A stretch of 64,000 nucleotides of DNA, taken from NCBI GenBank assembly GCA_029204225.1, contig CM055098.1, positions 5,823,246-5,887,245 on the forward strand, given 5' to 3'. This DNA is from Diphasiastrum complanatum (Eukaryota; Streptophyta; Lycopodiopsida; Lycopodiales; Lycopodiaceae). Positions within the stretch are counted from its first letter, which is position 1. Every line of letters begins with the position of its first letter. A program made the translations under genes and the position numbers. Shown piece by piece: positions 37,482 to 50,450 of the stretch. The notes below the pieces were generated by a model. The model was not told where the DNA came from. It did not search any database and was given only the letters and a program-made list of their open reading frames with translations.

Positions 37482-37817
37482 ATGAGGATTGGAATATCAA
37501 TGCAAGTACAAGAGAGAATTGCTAGATGTTTGTCAATGCTAGCAGCATTGAAGGTAGTGCGATGCATCAAAGAAGGGTATCAAGAAGTCTTCACCCTTGT
37601 TACATTTGGCAGAGATCAAAAAGGTGAGTCTAATGTGCACAATTCACAAGAGCCCTTGTGTACGTGTCTAGATTCTCAAAAGCAACAAGCTACCAATAAA
37701 CCATATATTACTTGCAAACATTTGTGCTATGTGTTTTTTAGATTGCTAGGCTTGGATCAAAATAGCAATATGTGTCGGAGAATGAAAATATTGGAATATA
37801 AGAATCTGTGGATTTGA
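37482..37817 (+). pseudogene. SWIM zinc-finger domain
   Basis: The frame shows QERIARCLSMLAALKVVRC, then FTLVTFGRDQ, then EPLCTCLDSQKQQ and YITCKHLCYVFFRLLGLD. The C-x-C ... C-x-H pattern with the hydrophobic helix after it is a SWIM zinc finger, which binds DNA or proteins and is common in MULE transposases and in ZSWIM proteins. It sits downstream of the MULE-like core on the same strand and probably belonged to it. A separate ZSWIM-type gene is the alternative. The CACTA element starts 33 bases after its stop. Confidence 0.7.
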
Positions 37818-37865
37818 ATGGGTCGAACAGTCGGATTAGAACGATCCTACACTACAAGAAAAGGT

Positions 37866-38500
37866 GACAAAAATTGCAGAAAAAAATTTTCTACAATTTT
37901 TTTTTGGTTGAAATTGCGGAAAGCCAAAAAATTGCGAATTTTTTTTCGCAATTTATACCATTATGGCACAAATTGTAGAAAATCATCTGCAATTTCTATC
38001 CTCATGGCAAAAATTGCGAAAAAAATTGCAAAAACTTCTGCAATTTTTGTCGTCATCAGAAAATTTGCGAAAAAAGTGCGGAAAAGATTTTTTGCAATTT
38101 TTTGGTCGTGGCCAAAATTGCGAAAAATGTTTTCGCGGCAGAAATTGCAGAAAACATTGAACAAAATTTTTCGCGATTTTTCTAGTCGTGGAAAAAATTA
38201 CAGACAAAATTGTGGAAACATATTTTTGCAATTTTTGGGCCATGGCAAAAATTGCGAAAAATGTTTCCGCGACAGAAATTGCAAAAAAAAAAACTATAAA
38301 AAGTTTTCCATCGTGGTAGAAATTGCAGACAAAATTGCAAATTTTTTTTTTTTGCAATTTTTAGGCCATGGCAGAAATTGCGAAATTTGTTGCAAATTGC
38401 GGAGAAAATTGCGAAAAATTGCAAACAAAATTGTGAAAATTTTTCACAATTTTTGCCATCATGGCAAGATTTGCAGAAAAAAAAATTATGCAATTTTTTG
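37866..38500. repeat. CACTA left subterminal repeats
   Basis: I count 22 AATTGC/GCAATT cores in both orientations, usually within AAATTGCGAAAA or its complement. In En/Spm the TnpA protein binds short subterminal repeats to pair the ends. The long Lys/Phe-rich reading frame through this block is a product of the repeats and not a gene. Confidence 0.9.
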
Positions 38501-38542
38501 TCTAGCGTCGACCATAGCGTCGATTACCAGTACTTAATAGAT

Positions 38543-38575
38543 GCTATGGTTGACGTTAACAGCGTCAACCATAGC
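38543..38575. repeat. Perfect 13-bp hairpin
   Basis: GCTATGGTTGACG, a 7-base loop, then CGTCAACCATAGC. A third related arm lies at about 38506-38520. It stands between the subterminal repeats and the presumed leader of the TnpA gene, so it may be regulatory, but this is inference. Confidence 0.8.
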
Positions 38576-38723
38576 GTGCGTCGATTATCGGAAGCCGAAT
38601 TGTTGGTGCGTCACGGTTTCTTTTCATTTCGATTTTCGATTTTTGAACGCGAAGAGGAGGATATTTTTGCGCCTAGCGGTGGTGCTGCTCTCTATGGATC
38701 TTCTAATGAGGCTTGATCTTTCT

Positions 38724-39023
38724 TATGTTTTTTTGTCACAGCCAAGCTCTCTACCTTTTCGCCTTAGCCAGGGCTTGGAGAAAAAGTGGAACATTGGACA
38801 AAAAGGTGAGCACCATAGCCAACATTCAAAAGTTTACTTGTTTTTCTTTGATACATTTGTGTTTATTATTGTTTATGTTCTTTTGTCACAACCAAAGCTC
38901 TTTACCTTCTCACCATAGCCAAGGCTTGAGCAAAAATTTGAGCATTGGACACAAAGGTAAGCATCAAAGCCAACATTCAAAAGTTTACTTGTTTTGCTTT
39001 GTTACAATTGTGTTTATTGTTGT
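38724..39023 (+). repeat. Tandem duplication, 150 bp x 2, inside the CACTA
   Basis: Units begin TATGTT(T/C)TTTTGTCACA at 38724 and 38874. Each contains ATTCAAAAGTTTACTTG. Divergence is moderate, so the duplication is older than that at 34.4 kb. It lies in the non-coding 5' part of the TnpA gene. Confidence 0.85.
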
Positions 39024-39892
39024 TTATGTTCTTTTCTCTCTCATTGACACTTTTTTTTTTTCCATCAGAGTTAAAGCTTTTCAAAAGCTTTCAAAAGCTT
39101 GAGGTAAAGCTATTTAAAAGCTTGTAAACCTTTTCAAAGAGAGCATAAGAAAGCTTCTCAAAAGGAGTAAAACTATTTAAAAGGGTGTAAAGCTTGGAGT
39201 AGGGTTGGAGTAAAGTAAGTTTTTTGAAAACCTTGATGACTCTCTATCCTTTTATCTCTCTCACTCTTTTGTTTTCCTTTCATTAGAGTTAAAGTAGTTT
39301 GAGTAAAGCTTGGGGTAAAGCTTGTTCTCCCTCTCTCTCTTTGTCTCTGTCTCTCTCATTGACACTCTTTTTTCTCACTTTTATCACAGTATCCTCAGTT
39401 TGGAGTAAAGTTTTTTGGGGTAAAACTTTTGAAACAAAGTTTTTGGAGACAAGGTGAGCATTATTGTGAATCTTGTTTCTTTGTTTTGTTGAAATATTAC
39501 TATTTTGTTTTGTTAAAATCTTGTTGCTTTGTTTGTGAGTATTTTCTTTCAATTGAAACTTTCTAAAATAATGTGAAGATCATATGCTACAGCTTGATAA
39601 AGATAAACATTTTAAAATCATGAAAACAAGTAAGATAGTTGAAAAGGGCTTTAGCGTTTAGAGTTTAGATTAAAGAATTTATAGAAAGGGTGTACATGAG
39701 GACATGATACAAGAGATTTAGGGTAAAAGATTTAAATTAAAGATTTAGAAACAGTGGATCAAAGGTAAGGATTATCAGAGAGAAATTGAATAAAAAGAGA
39801 ATAAAGTTTATGTTTAGGTTTGTTGTTATAGCTAATTTTATGTTTTATGTTCATTATTATTATCTTAATCATAGTTCATTTTAAATATGCAG

Positions 39893-42460
<2,568 letters not shown>

Positions 42461-42468
42461 TATCGAGG

Positions 42469-42484
42469 TTTAGGGTTTAGGGTT
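42469..42484 (+). repeat. Short telomere-type repeat (telo-box)
   Basis: TTTAGGGTTTAGGGTT is two units of the plant telomere repeat, next to the right subterminal region of the CACTA. Telo-boxes also occur in plant promoters. Confidence 0.8.
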
Positions 42485-42489
42485 GGTGA

Positions 42490-43066
42490 TATTTTTTGCA
42501 ATTTTAGCCAACAAATTGCAAGTATTTATTCACAATTTTTTTTTGGCAAAAATTGTCAAAAAAATTGTGGAAATTTAATTTTGAATTTTTTTTCAAAGTA
42601 GTGTATAAAAATTGTGGAAAATAAATTCGCAATCTATATTCTATTGAGAATTTATTTTCCGTAGATTTTTGACACTATTTTAAAAAAAATTACAAAAATG
42701 AATTTTCGTAATTTTTTTCGCAATTTTTGCATGAAAAATTGCGAAAAAATATCCGCAATTTTTGTCACAACAATTGCGGAAATGAATTTCCGCAATTTTT
42801 TTTGACAATTTTTGCCCAAAAAATATCAGCCAAACAAATTGCGAAAATAGAATGTGGAAATAAATTCGCAATTATTATGCCAAAAAATTGCGGGTGAGTT
42901 TCCCCAAATTTTTTTATTATTAATTTAGCCATAAAAATTATGAAAAATTAGCAAAAAAAAATTGTGGGTCTGAAATTGCGGATTTGTCAAAAAAATTGCG
43001 AAAATCGTTTCCGTAATTTTTTGGCAAAAAATGGCAAAAATTGCAAAATTTTTTCGCAATTTTTGC
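42490..43066. repeat. CACTA right subterminal repeats
   Basis: I count about 14 AATTGC/GCAATT cores, in the same contexts as on the left. Fewer copies than on the left is usual for the asymmetrical ends of such elements. Confidence 0.88.
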
Positions 43067-43129
43067 CACCTTTTCTTGTAGTGCTACTACCGCACGAAGG
43101 TAGTGGTCGACTAATTCCCTCGGTGTGTG

Positions 43130-43535
43130 CACTACAACAATAGTAGGCGAACACAAAACAGAACTTGATTGTGTGGTTGTTTGTAGTAATAAAAGAACAA
43201 ACAATCAAAAAAATAAATTAGAGAGTCAGCCAAAAAACCGAAGGCATGTAGCACTGACAAAATCTATACTCAAAATTAGACAATAATTAATTCAGATTGA
43301 ATGTATAAAAAATCAAGTCCGATGATGCTGGTGAGTACAAACAATAGTGAATGAAACCGCACAAAGATAACTACGATATGTAATAGCTATGACCTTATTC
43401 TAACAAACAGTCTAAAAGAAAGAATCAATGTTTGAAAGCATCTACTATGTCTGTCTCTGATAAGTTGTATTCCTAGCATCTAGGAACACTCGAGCATATA
43501 TTGAATTGGCCTATCTAGTCTGGTTGTAATTTTTC
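43130..43535 (-). repeat. Right copy of the inverted repeat pair, with a second CACTA-like terminus
   Basis: The segment starts CACTACAACAATAGTAGG, only 46 bases after the end of the complete CACTA. It matches the reverse complement of 33140-33464. The sharp edge of similarity at ACAATAGTAGGCGAACAC suggests an element terminus. The opposite end of this element is not seen. Confidence 0.55.
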
Positions 43536-43729
43536 TGTTTCTTTGATTGATTAAAATGATCAACTATATATAATTTAAATAACAACACTAGACAATGAAT
43601 TCTTTCATAAATATGGATTTATCGATATTTGTATCTTGGTTGTTGTAGTCGGCATTGGAACCTAAACATTCTTTTTGTAAAGATAAATAAGGAGGGAGTA
43701 TCAAATTTTCTATGTGTAAAATTAAACTC

Positions 43730-44310
43730 AGCTGCAAATACACAGAGAATTTGACTCTCTACTTCATGATGCCGTTCGGAAAAGATCGACAACGGCAACT
43801 TCAATTGGAGATATAACCATTAAATCTCTCAAGGTATATTTAATTTATCTCTGATATGCATGTATTTTTTTTTTAAATCAAATGTATCGTCATAGCATAA
43901 ATAAAATTTTTATCATAATATTACTAATTTTCGTTCTATATATACAGTGTGTACAGCAAAATGACGCTTTTAGTTGTGCATGGTTCGTCATGTACAATAC
44001 GAAGCTATTTTTTGAATGGTATAATTTCAAACGGATATAGATATTGAAAAGGTAATATTCTATTCATTTGTAGTTTATTTCATTCTGATTCATATTTTAT
44101 TACTATCATTGTTTGTAATTTGCTGATTCTCGTGTTTTGTGATGACAGTTCACTCTTGAGCCGTATACTCCTGATGATGTATATAGATTTCGACAAGAGT
44201 TAATCAAAACCTTTGCCCAATACGGTGTAAGCGTTGCACCTGCAATCGAGGGCCCTCAAAAGGAAGCTACTCTTGTCTTAACAACCTTTCAAGTTGTTTA
44301 AGATGCAGAT
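43730..44310 (+). pseudogene. Possible Ulp1-type (C48) protease relic with introns
   Basis: Three exon-like pieces are separated by GT...AG gaps (43834-43947 and 44052-44148). The first reads FDSLLHDAVRKRST. The second reads CVQQNDAFSCAWFVMYNTKL, which resembles the Gln and Cys active-site region of Ulp1-like SUMO proteases (usual form Q-x-x-x-x-C-G). The third reads LEPYTPDDVYRFRQELIKTF. The phases do not join cleanly and one stop is in frame. Ulp1 domains are common in plant CACTA and MULE elements, and a CACTA-like terminus lies at 43130. Assignment rests on one motif. Confidence 0.38.
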
Positions 44311-44401
44311 CTTATTTTATATGATTAAAAAAAAATAAAAGTCCTTCCTAATACAGAGGAAGGCAATTTTGTAACAGATATTCCTCTTGTCTTAAAAGAC
44401 A

Positions 44402-45835
44402 TTGCGACATTATTTGCTGGGATATGTATTTATTTTTCACGTTGATCACTATGTTCTTAAGTATCTTGTGAACAAACCATATTTATTTAGACGAATTGCT
44501 CGATGGGTTCTACTTCTGCAAGAGTTCACTTATCAAGTAGAACTTCACCAAGGAAAGTACCATACAAATGCTGATTATATATCACAACTCAACATTGAAA
44601 AAATTGAAGAACCGATTAATGATGATTTTCTAGACGAACATCTATTTGAAATTTCATCCACAAATTCGTTATATTCTGATATCATTACTTATCTCAAGGA
44701 TCACATATATCCGGATGGTTATGATTTGGAGCAAAAGACAGTTTTTCAATATAAGGTAGCACCTTATACGATTATTAGCAATGTTCTGTACAAGCTTGGT
44801 GCTGATCATCAACTACGAAAATGTCTCAAAACTGAAGACATTAAAAAGGTCGTTAAAGCTTTACACTCAGAAGATGCTAGCAGACACTTTGTCTTAAAGA
44901 ATACTGTTAATAAGATATTGACCGCCATGTACTGGTGGCCAACAGTATTCAAGGATGTATCAAACTTTATTTGTTCATGTGATCCATGCCAGAGATCTAG
45001 TAAGCCTACGAAAGCAATAAATTGGCCATTGACACCTATCTTGTCTTTTGCACCATTTCAGAAGTGGGAGATTGACTTTGTCGGTCCAATCAAATCTGTG
45101 ACCCGACATACAAAATGTCGTTATATCCTTGTTGCAATGGATTATGCTACAAAGAACGTTGAAGCAGATGCGATGAAATGAAACGATGCGAAAACTGTCG
45201 CGGCGTTCTTATTCAAAAGTATAATCACAAGATATGGTTGTCCACTTGAATTAGTAACTGACCGAGGTACACATTTTCTAAATGACACTATACAGTTGCT
45301 GACAACATATTTTCTGATCAAACACAGAAAAACTACACTGTATAATCCAAAAGCAAACGAGTTGACAGAACGAGCTAATGGAATTTTATGTAAGATCTTG
45401 GACAAAATTACTATTGCACATGCAATGGATTGGGATCAGAAACTACCATCAGTTCTTTGGGTTGACTGTAACACAGAAAAAATTACGACGAGACAGACAC
45501 CATATTTTTTTACGTATGGTATGCATCCTATTTTGCCTATTGAATTTGAGGTAAAAACTTTTTGTATTCAAGCTCAACGAACAGATGAAGAATGTATTAA
45601 CGAAAGGTTGACCAATATTGAAGAACTAGTTGAAGCTCGTGCGAATTCACACAAATTAACAGAGAAAATCCAGGAACAAAGGAAGAAGAACTATTATCAG
45701 AAAATGTGATCTTACAGTTGATGACTTTGCACTGATTTATGACAGTCGACATCAAAAGTTCTCCGAAAAACTCTATATGAGATGGCTTGGACCTCATAGA
45801 AGTGTTTGAGAATGGTTTTGTACAACTTCAATCAT
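44402..45835 (+). pseudogene. Gypsy D pol: RNase H end and integrase, nearly intact
   Basis: One frame runs from 44402 to 45709 with a single TGA at 45179. It starts in RNase H (IFHVDHYVLKYLVNKP, ARWVLLLQEFTYQV). The integrase zinc domain is intact (LHSEDASRHF, CDPCQRSSKPTKA). EIDFVGPI, VTDRGTHFLND and NELTERANGIL supply the Asp-Asp-Glu residues. The C-terminal part shifts frame at 45710 and reads VDDFALIYDSRHQKF and MRWLGPHR. RT is absent. This is the best preserved gypsy domain in the window. The element continues with a promoter-like block, a long ORF and a polypurine tract. Confidence 0.92.
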
Positions 45836-45883
45836 TTTTTTCTAGTATTTTTCTGGTATTTTTTGTTACTTTTTGTTTATATT

Positions 45884-46432
45884 TTCTAGAAATTTTTGTG
45901 AAATTTTCTACCACCTCCTTCAAAGTGATTTCGAGAAATTTTTGAGAAATCTTCTAGACTTCTCAATCTTTCAAGATGTTGTCAAAGTATTTTCGAGAAC
46001 TTTTCACGACACTCAATTTGTAAATCAAAATGTGTTTTAATTTTCACAGACCGTTTTCGAGAATTTTTCTAGAATCTTTTCTAGCACTTTTCTCCACATT
46101 TTCGAGAAATTTTCTAGTATCTTACTAAAATTTTCGAGAAATTTTCGTGAGTTTCTGTTTCATTATCTAGGATCCTCTGAGAAACTTTCGCAAAACTTTC
46201 TAGAATCTTTCTAGCATATTTTTGAGAATCTCTCGACCTACTTTTTGTATACCTATATTAAAGATGATGGCCACGTGAACATTATTCACACGTGTGTATG
46301 ATCACATATCAAAACGAATATTGTTTCTTCTTAATTTATTTCTTTTCTTTTCACAAATGGTCTTTCGTCATTAAGATTGATCTGTCAAATCATAGTTTGA
46401 AACTTTGGGCCATCCACGTGCTCCATAAATAG
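45884..46432 (+). promoter_or_regulatory. Heat-shock-element cluster, G-boxes and TATA box
   Basis: Eight perfect TTC(GA or TA)GAA dyads start at 45884, 45930, 45992, 46056, 46067, 46101, 46133 and 46198, several extended by adjacent TTTTC or CTAGC half-sites. CACGTG G-boxes lie at 46272, 46289 and 46415, and CATAAATAG at 46424-46432 is a plausible TATA box. The nGAAnnTTCn pattern is the binding site of heat-shock factors. In Arabidopsis the copia element ONSEN is heat-activated through such sites in its LTR. Here the block lies between gypsy pol and a long downstream ORF, about 200 bases before its ATG. Activity is inferred, not shown. Confidence 0.65.
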
Positions 46433-46630
46433 AAATGACAAATGTCATGTCACCATGCCACATCATCATCCCTACCACACCACTACTCCTTATCATCGTT
46501 ATTTTTTATTTTTCTTCTTTACACTTTCTTCTTGCGATTACATGATTTCCTTTGCTCACCCTCTTTGCAATCAAAGCAAACTTTTACATCCTATTGCGAT
46601 ATGCAGAGTTGTCGTCAATCATTCGACGCA

Positions 46631-49166
46631 ATGGCTTCTGGATCGAGCTCTAGCTCTACTATTATCTGAAAAGCACGCGCAAGAATCTGTCTGGCATCCA
46701 TCTAGTCCTTTTTGGATCGATGTAGGTTGGGTGATCTGAAAATGGAGCCTTCCATCATTCTATCTAAGGTTAGTACTGAATTTGTGAACTCCATCCACTC
46801 AATCTCTGAGGCAGACTTCAAAGTACATGTGCGAGGCAAATTTTTCACCATTATTGAAGACCTATTCTGCACAGCCCTCAGATTACCATTGGATGGAAAG
46901 ATTGTTTCTACAAACAAAGATTATGTGGATAAAGCGACCCACTTTCTAAGCAATTGTTTCGTACTCACGAAGGGGTACAAAATTTTGATGATCAGAGATA
47001 CTACATTTAAGTTGTTCTATAAATGTGCCAATCAAGCAATATTTTTAATGGATGCGGATGTGACAATTTCAGTCCAAAAATTTGATTATATATTGGATGC
47101 ATTAGCGGGAAATCCAGTTTGCTTCGGTGTTATTACATACAAGGGTTTTTTGTAGTGGATCAAACACCAAAAGTTTTCTGGAGTCGGAGCACATGTTTCT
47201 CGATTGTGCGCTCATTTTGAAATTTTGATTGAGCAAGAGAGAACCATGCTGACGAGAAGAATATTGGCTCCAAAGCCAATTGATCTTTCCAGCCTCCTGA
47301 CCGTGCCTATTTCGGTTAAATCAGATGCTGCACCAGCAGTCGAAGTAGTAGCTACCACTGCTATGGAGGTTGATGTTGCACCATCCCAATCAGATATAGT
47401 TCCAACCGTGGCTATGGATATAGATGTTGCTGCTGCTACTACTGCTGATCCTTCAAAGCCAGCATCTGCTTCCACATCCCAGAAGTAGCAGAGTGCATCT
47501 ACCTTGGATGATGATGCAACTCAATCCGACACATCAGAAAAGACACGAGCAGTTGCTGAAGGCGACACTGGGACATCTGTTGAAGATGAAGATGAACTAG
47601 ACAATCAGCCCCAGTGGATTTGCACCATGACAGAGAGAGCCAAGAACTTAGTGGCTGAAGTCTATGAGTTTGACAAGTATCACCAAAGGCTCACCATGGC
47701 GTTTGTCAACTCAGAGAGAAGATGCCAAGACTATTTAAAGGCGTCCTACAAGAAGATCGATTCGCTCGAATCAGACAACACGAAACTGATAAAACAAAAT
47801 CGTTCTCTCGAAACACAGCTTCAGATTTCAATAAATGAAGCTGATTCTTTGAAGCAGACTCATAAGATGATTGAGGCCAAGTCTAAAAATTTTTAAACTC
47901 AAAATAATTCTTTGAAGCAACAACTTTTGGCTGCAAATCAACACAACGTCACCCTCCAAAAATATTTGCAGGAGGAGCGAATGACGCGAATAAAGACAAA
48001 AGCTGCTCTTTCTCTAAGCACCAATGCAAGGTCAATCATAGTAGACCTCATGAAGCTGAACCAGCTCCAAGACCAGATGCTCGAAAACTTTCGAGTCGAG
48101 TTCTTGCAACCGCTCAAGGATGCAAAGGCACTTGTCGAGGAAGAGTTGGCTGAGCTGAAGGAGCTGTCTAGTGAAGCCACCCCATCTTGCAGTGGGCCTG
48201 ACTTTCACGAAAAATACCTTTAGGCCCTGCTTTGCATTGATGACCTCACATAGGAAATCCAAGCTTGAATATATGCAGATCAAAGAATTTCAATTTTTGA
48301 GGAACAAAGACAATAAGCGACATTTTTTAAAGCGAAAGTCGCAGTTTCAACTGTACAAACCACAAGTTGTTGCGGATCTAGGTGCTTCTGATGATGCAGG
48401 GTTACTGATTCATGTAAATATGGCCTATCCCAAATTATTCAGTGTTTATGTGGATTAGGAGTGGAATCTTGCAAAATATTTTGCGGAGATTCGACATAAT
48501 CTGCAAGACAGAAGGAAGTCATTCCGTTACAAGCAGTTCTGTACAAATTCATTTTGGCAGTTTGGTACCTTTGTGGCAAAGACATTATTTTTCGTTCAAA
48601 ATCTTTATGTTAAAAGCTCTTTTATCAGATTTTCAGCTCGTTACTATAAATAAATCACACTTCATAGTGAAGAGTGATTCAAATGAAGATAGAAAGTTAA
48701 CTCAAGAATTGTTTGATGGCACACTGCTCCTGGTTAAGCTAGAAGAATTCGGCAACTTATCAGGTGGCCGTTATACGAAATCAAAAAAAGACTTGCTGTT
48801 GATTGAGGCTCAACAAAACTTGGAGTTTGCTAAAAAATTACAGGAAGAATTGAATCAATCCTGAATATTCATTCTTGTCTTTGTCGTGATGATGTTTCTA
48901 TATGTGATGCTGAATCTAGATCTTTGAAGTTTGATGATGTTTTGAAGATTGATTCCAGTTTTTATCAACAATTCAAAGATTATATTAAATCAACCTATTT
49001 AACGAAACACCAAAGACACATATTCTCTAAGATGAAGAAATATCTAAAGGAAGAATCATACGAAGACATATCTTTTTGTCTTAACAAAAAATATGGAGAA
49101 CAAGAATGTTTCACGAATAATCCTCGAAATGAAGATGATATGTTCACGAGGACGTTTCACATTTGA
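46631..49166 (+). pseudogene. Long coiled-coil ORF in the env position of gypsy D
   Basis: The ATG at 46631 gives MASGSSSSSTII. The same frame can be followed to 48223 through six stops (46667, about 46703, 47153, 47486, 47894, 48221), then through two frameshifts to a stop at 49164, directly before a polypurine tract. Domains: a folded N-terminal part (MEPSIILSKVSTEFVNSIHS, DFKVHVRGKFFTIIED, YILDALAGNPVCFGVI), an Ala/Val/Pro-rich linker, an acidic stretch, a coiled coil (about 47640-48200), and a Lys-rich tail. I see no membrane segment or signal peptide, so it need not be an envelope protein. It might be an extra ORF of a Tat/Athila-type gypsy. Function unknown. Confidence 0.6.
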
Positions 49167-50090
49167 GGAAGGGGGTATGTGATGCCACTTTATTATTAAA
49201 AACTGAATATAACATAAATATGGCATGATATATTTGAAAATGAAGATATGAGCTGGATAAGTATAAATCATGAAGATACCTAAGTCATTTTTTGAGAATA
49301 TATCTCCTGTACTTGTCTTGTAATTAAGGGCAAGACCTTTAAAAGGAAAGACATTGCCTTGAATAACCTTTACTAGGTCATCCACGCGAAATGACTCGAT
49401 ATGAAAAGACATGTTAAACTAGAGTAATCTTAACTCTTAATTAAATACACCTCTTATGGTATAATAGAAAGTATTTTCAATCTAATTGTTAACTAGACCA
49501 TTTCGCGGGAGCGACGCACCTGTTGTTTTAGAGGTGTGTTTGTTCGCCCCGTAGAACATATATTGATCTCACACTTCAGTCTCGAGCATCAAGAGAGAAG
49601 AGTTTATGCTTATGTAAGAGTTTGAAGAAGTGAATAGAGTGCTGAGAGTTATTCTCCCATATCCATGTTCTTTGCACCGTCGAGTGTGAGTGATCCTGAG
49701 TCTACTAGCATTACAGTTGTTTGCTGTGTATCCGTAAAGCATGCTCTAAAGAACTGTCTTAAAATTATCTTATTCATTTGTCACGAATACTTTCTTTTCG
49801 GCACTCGAATAACGACTATCTTTGGTACAGTCTAGCACGATCATTGAATAAAACTGTATGTATACATATGAGATGACAGTCTCTGTCTGAAGAATTGAGT
49901 CTTTGATCTGTGTTCTTGATTGTAATTGATATAAGTTTCTAACGTGCTCTAAAACTATTTGTGTTCTTTAACCTTTAATTTGGACTAAAGTTGTTGAGGA
50001 CTTCTATCTAGAAACGAATAGTTCGCAAATGCGATTAGTTAATTGTCTGCACAGCCACAAATATATCGAACATTTTCCGATTCTCTGACA
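49165..50090 (+). repeat. Gypsy D polypurine tract and presumed 3' LTR
   Basis: GAGGAAGGGGG (49165-49175) is a polypurine tract followed by TGTGATGCCACTT, a typical LTR start. The end is placed tentatively at TCTCTGACA near 50090. No second LTR copy is in the window, consistent with loss of the 5' half of this element. Confidence 0.5.
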
Positions 50091-50191
50091 TCTTAATCAG
50101 CCAGAGTGTAGCACTGCTGTACTACTCTAATAACATCTCATCTGTAGAACGTTAGCTGGTGCGTGCAAGGGAGCGAGATCAGGAGAAGGAA

Positions 50192-50224
50192 GGGAGTGGA
50201 AGGGGGTTGTACAAGGGGAGGGGG
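50192..50224 (+). other. Potential G-quadruplex
   Basis: Four runs of three or more G (50192, 50202, 50215, 50220) are separated by 7, 8 and 1 bases. A C-rich stretch follows at about 50230. It stands out in this AT-rich window. Confidence 0.6.
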
Positions 50225-50309
50225 TGTACCCCATTCCCCCTCCTAAACTTTTGTTTTTTTCAAATTTTTTTCAATTTGGGGGCCCAATGAAATATTAGGC
50301 CCTCTTCTT

Positions 50310-50450
50310 ACCTCAATTCAAGTCATAATAGGGTTGCTGACATTTTCACAAAGGCCCTAGACAAAGGTCTCTTCGAGAGACAAAGGATCAGTCTTGGAGT
50401 CGTCAAGCTATATGCTTTGAGAAGGAGCTGAAGAAACAAAATGTTTCTAA
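50310..50450 (+). pseudogene. Copia RNase H C-terminal fragment
   Basis: NRVADIFTKALDKGLFERQR followed by SLGVVKLYALRRS is the terminal motif of copia RNase H. Only this piece of the element is present. No polypurine tract or LTR is evident after it. Confidence 0.75.

Noticed and set aside
37818-38537. Long Lys/Phe/Asn-rich ORFs on both strands
   Set aside because: They run through the AATTGC subterminal repeats of the CACTA element; composition and both-strand openness come from the repeats.
43085-43103. CTACC...GGTAG hairpin just right of the CACTA as part of the element end
   Set aside because: The TIR and CTA duplication place the element end at 43083; the hairpin is outside and short.
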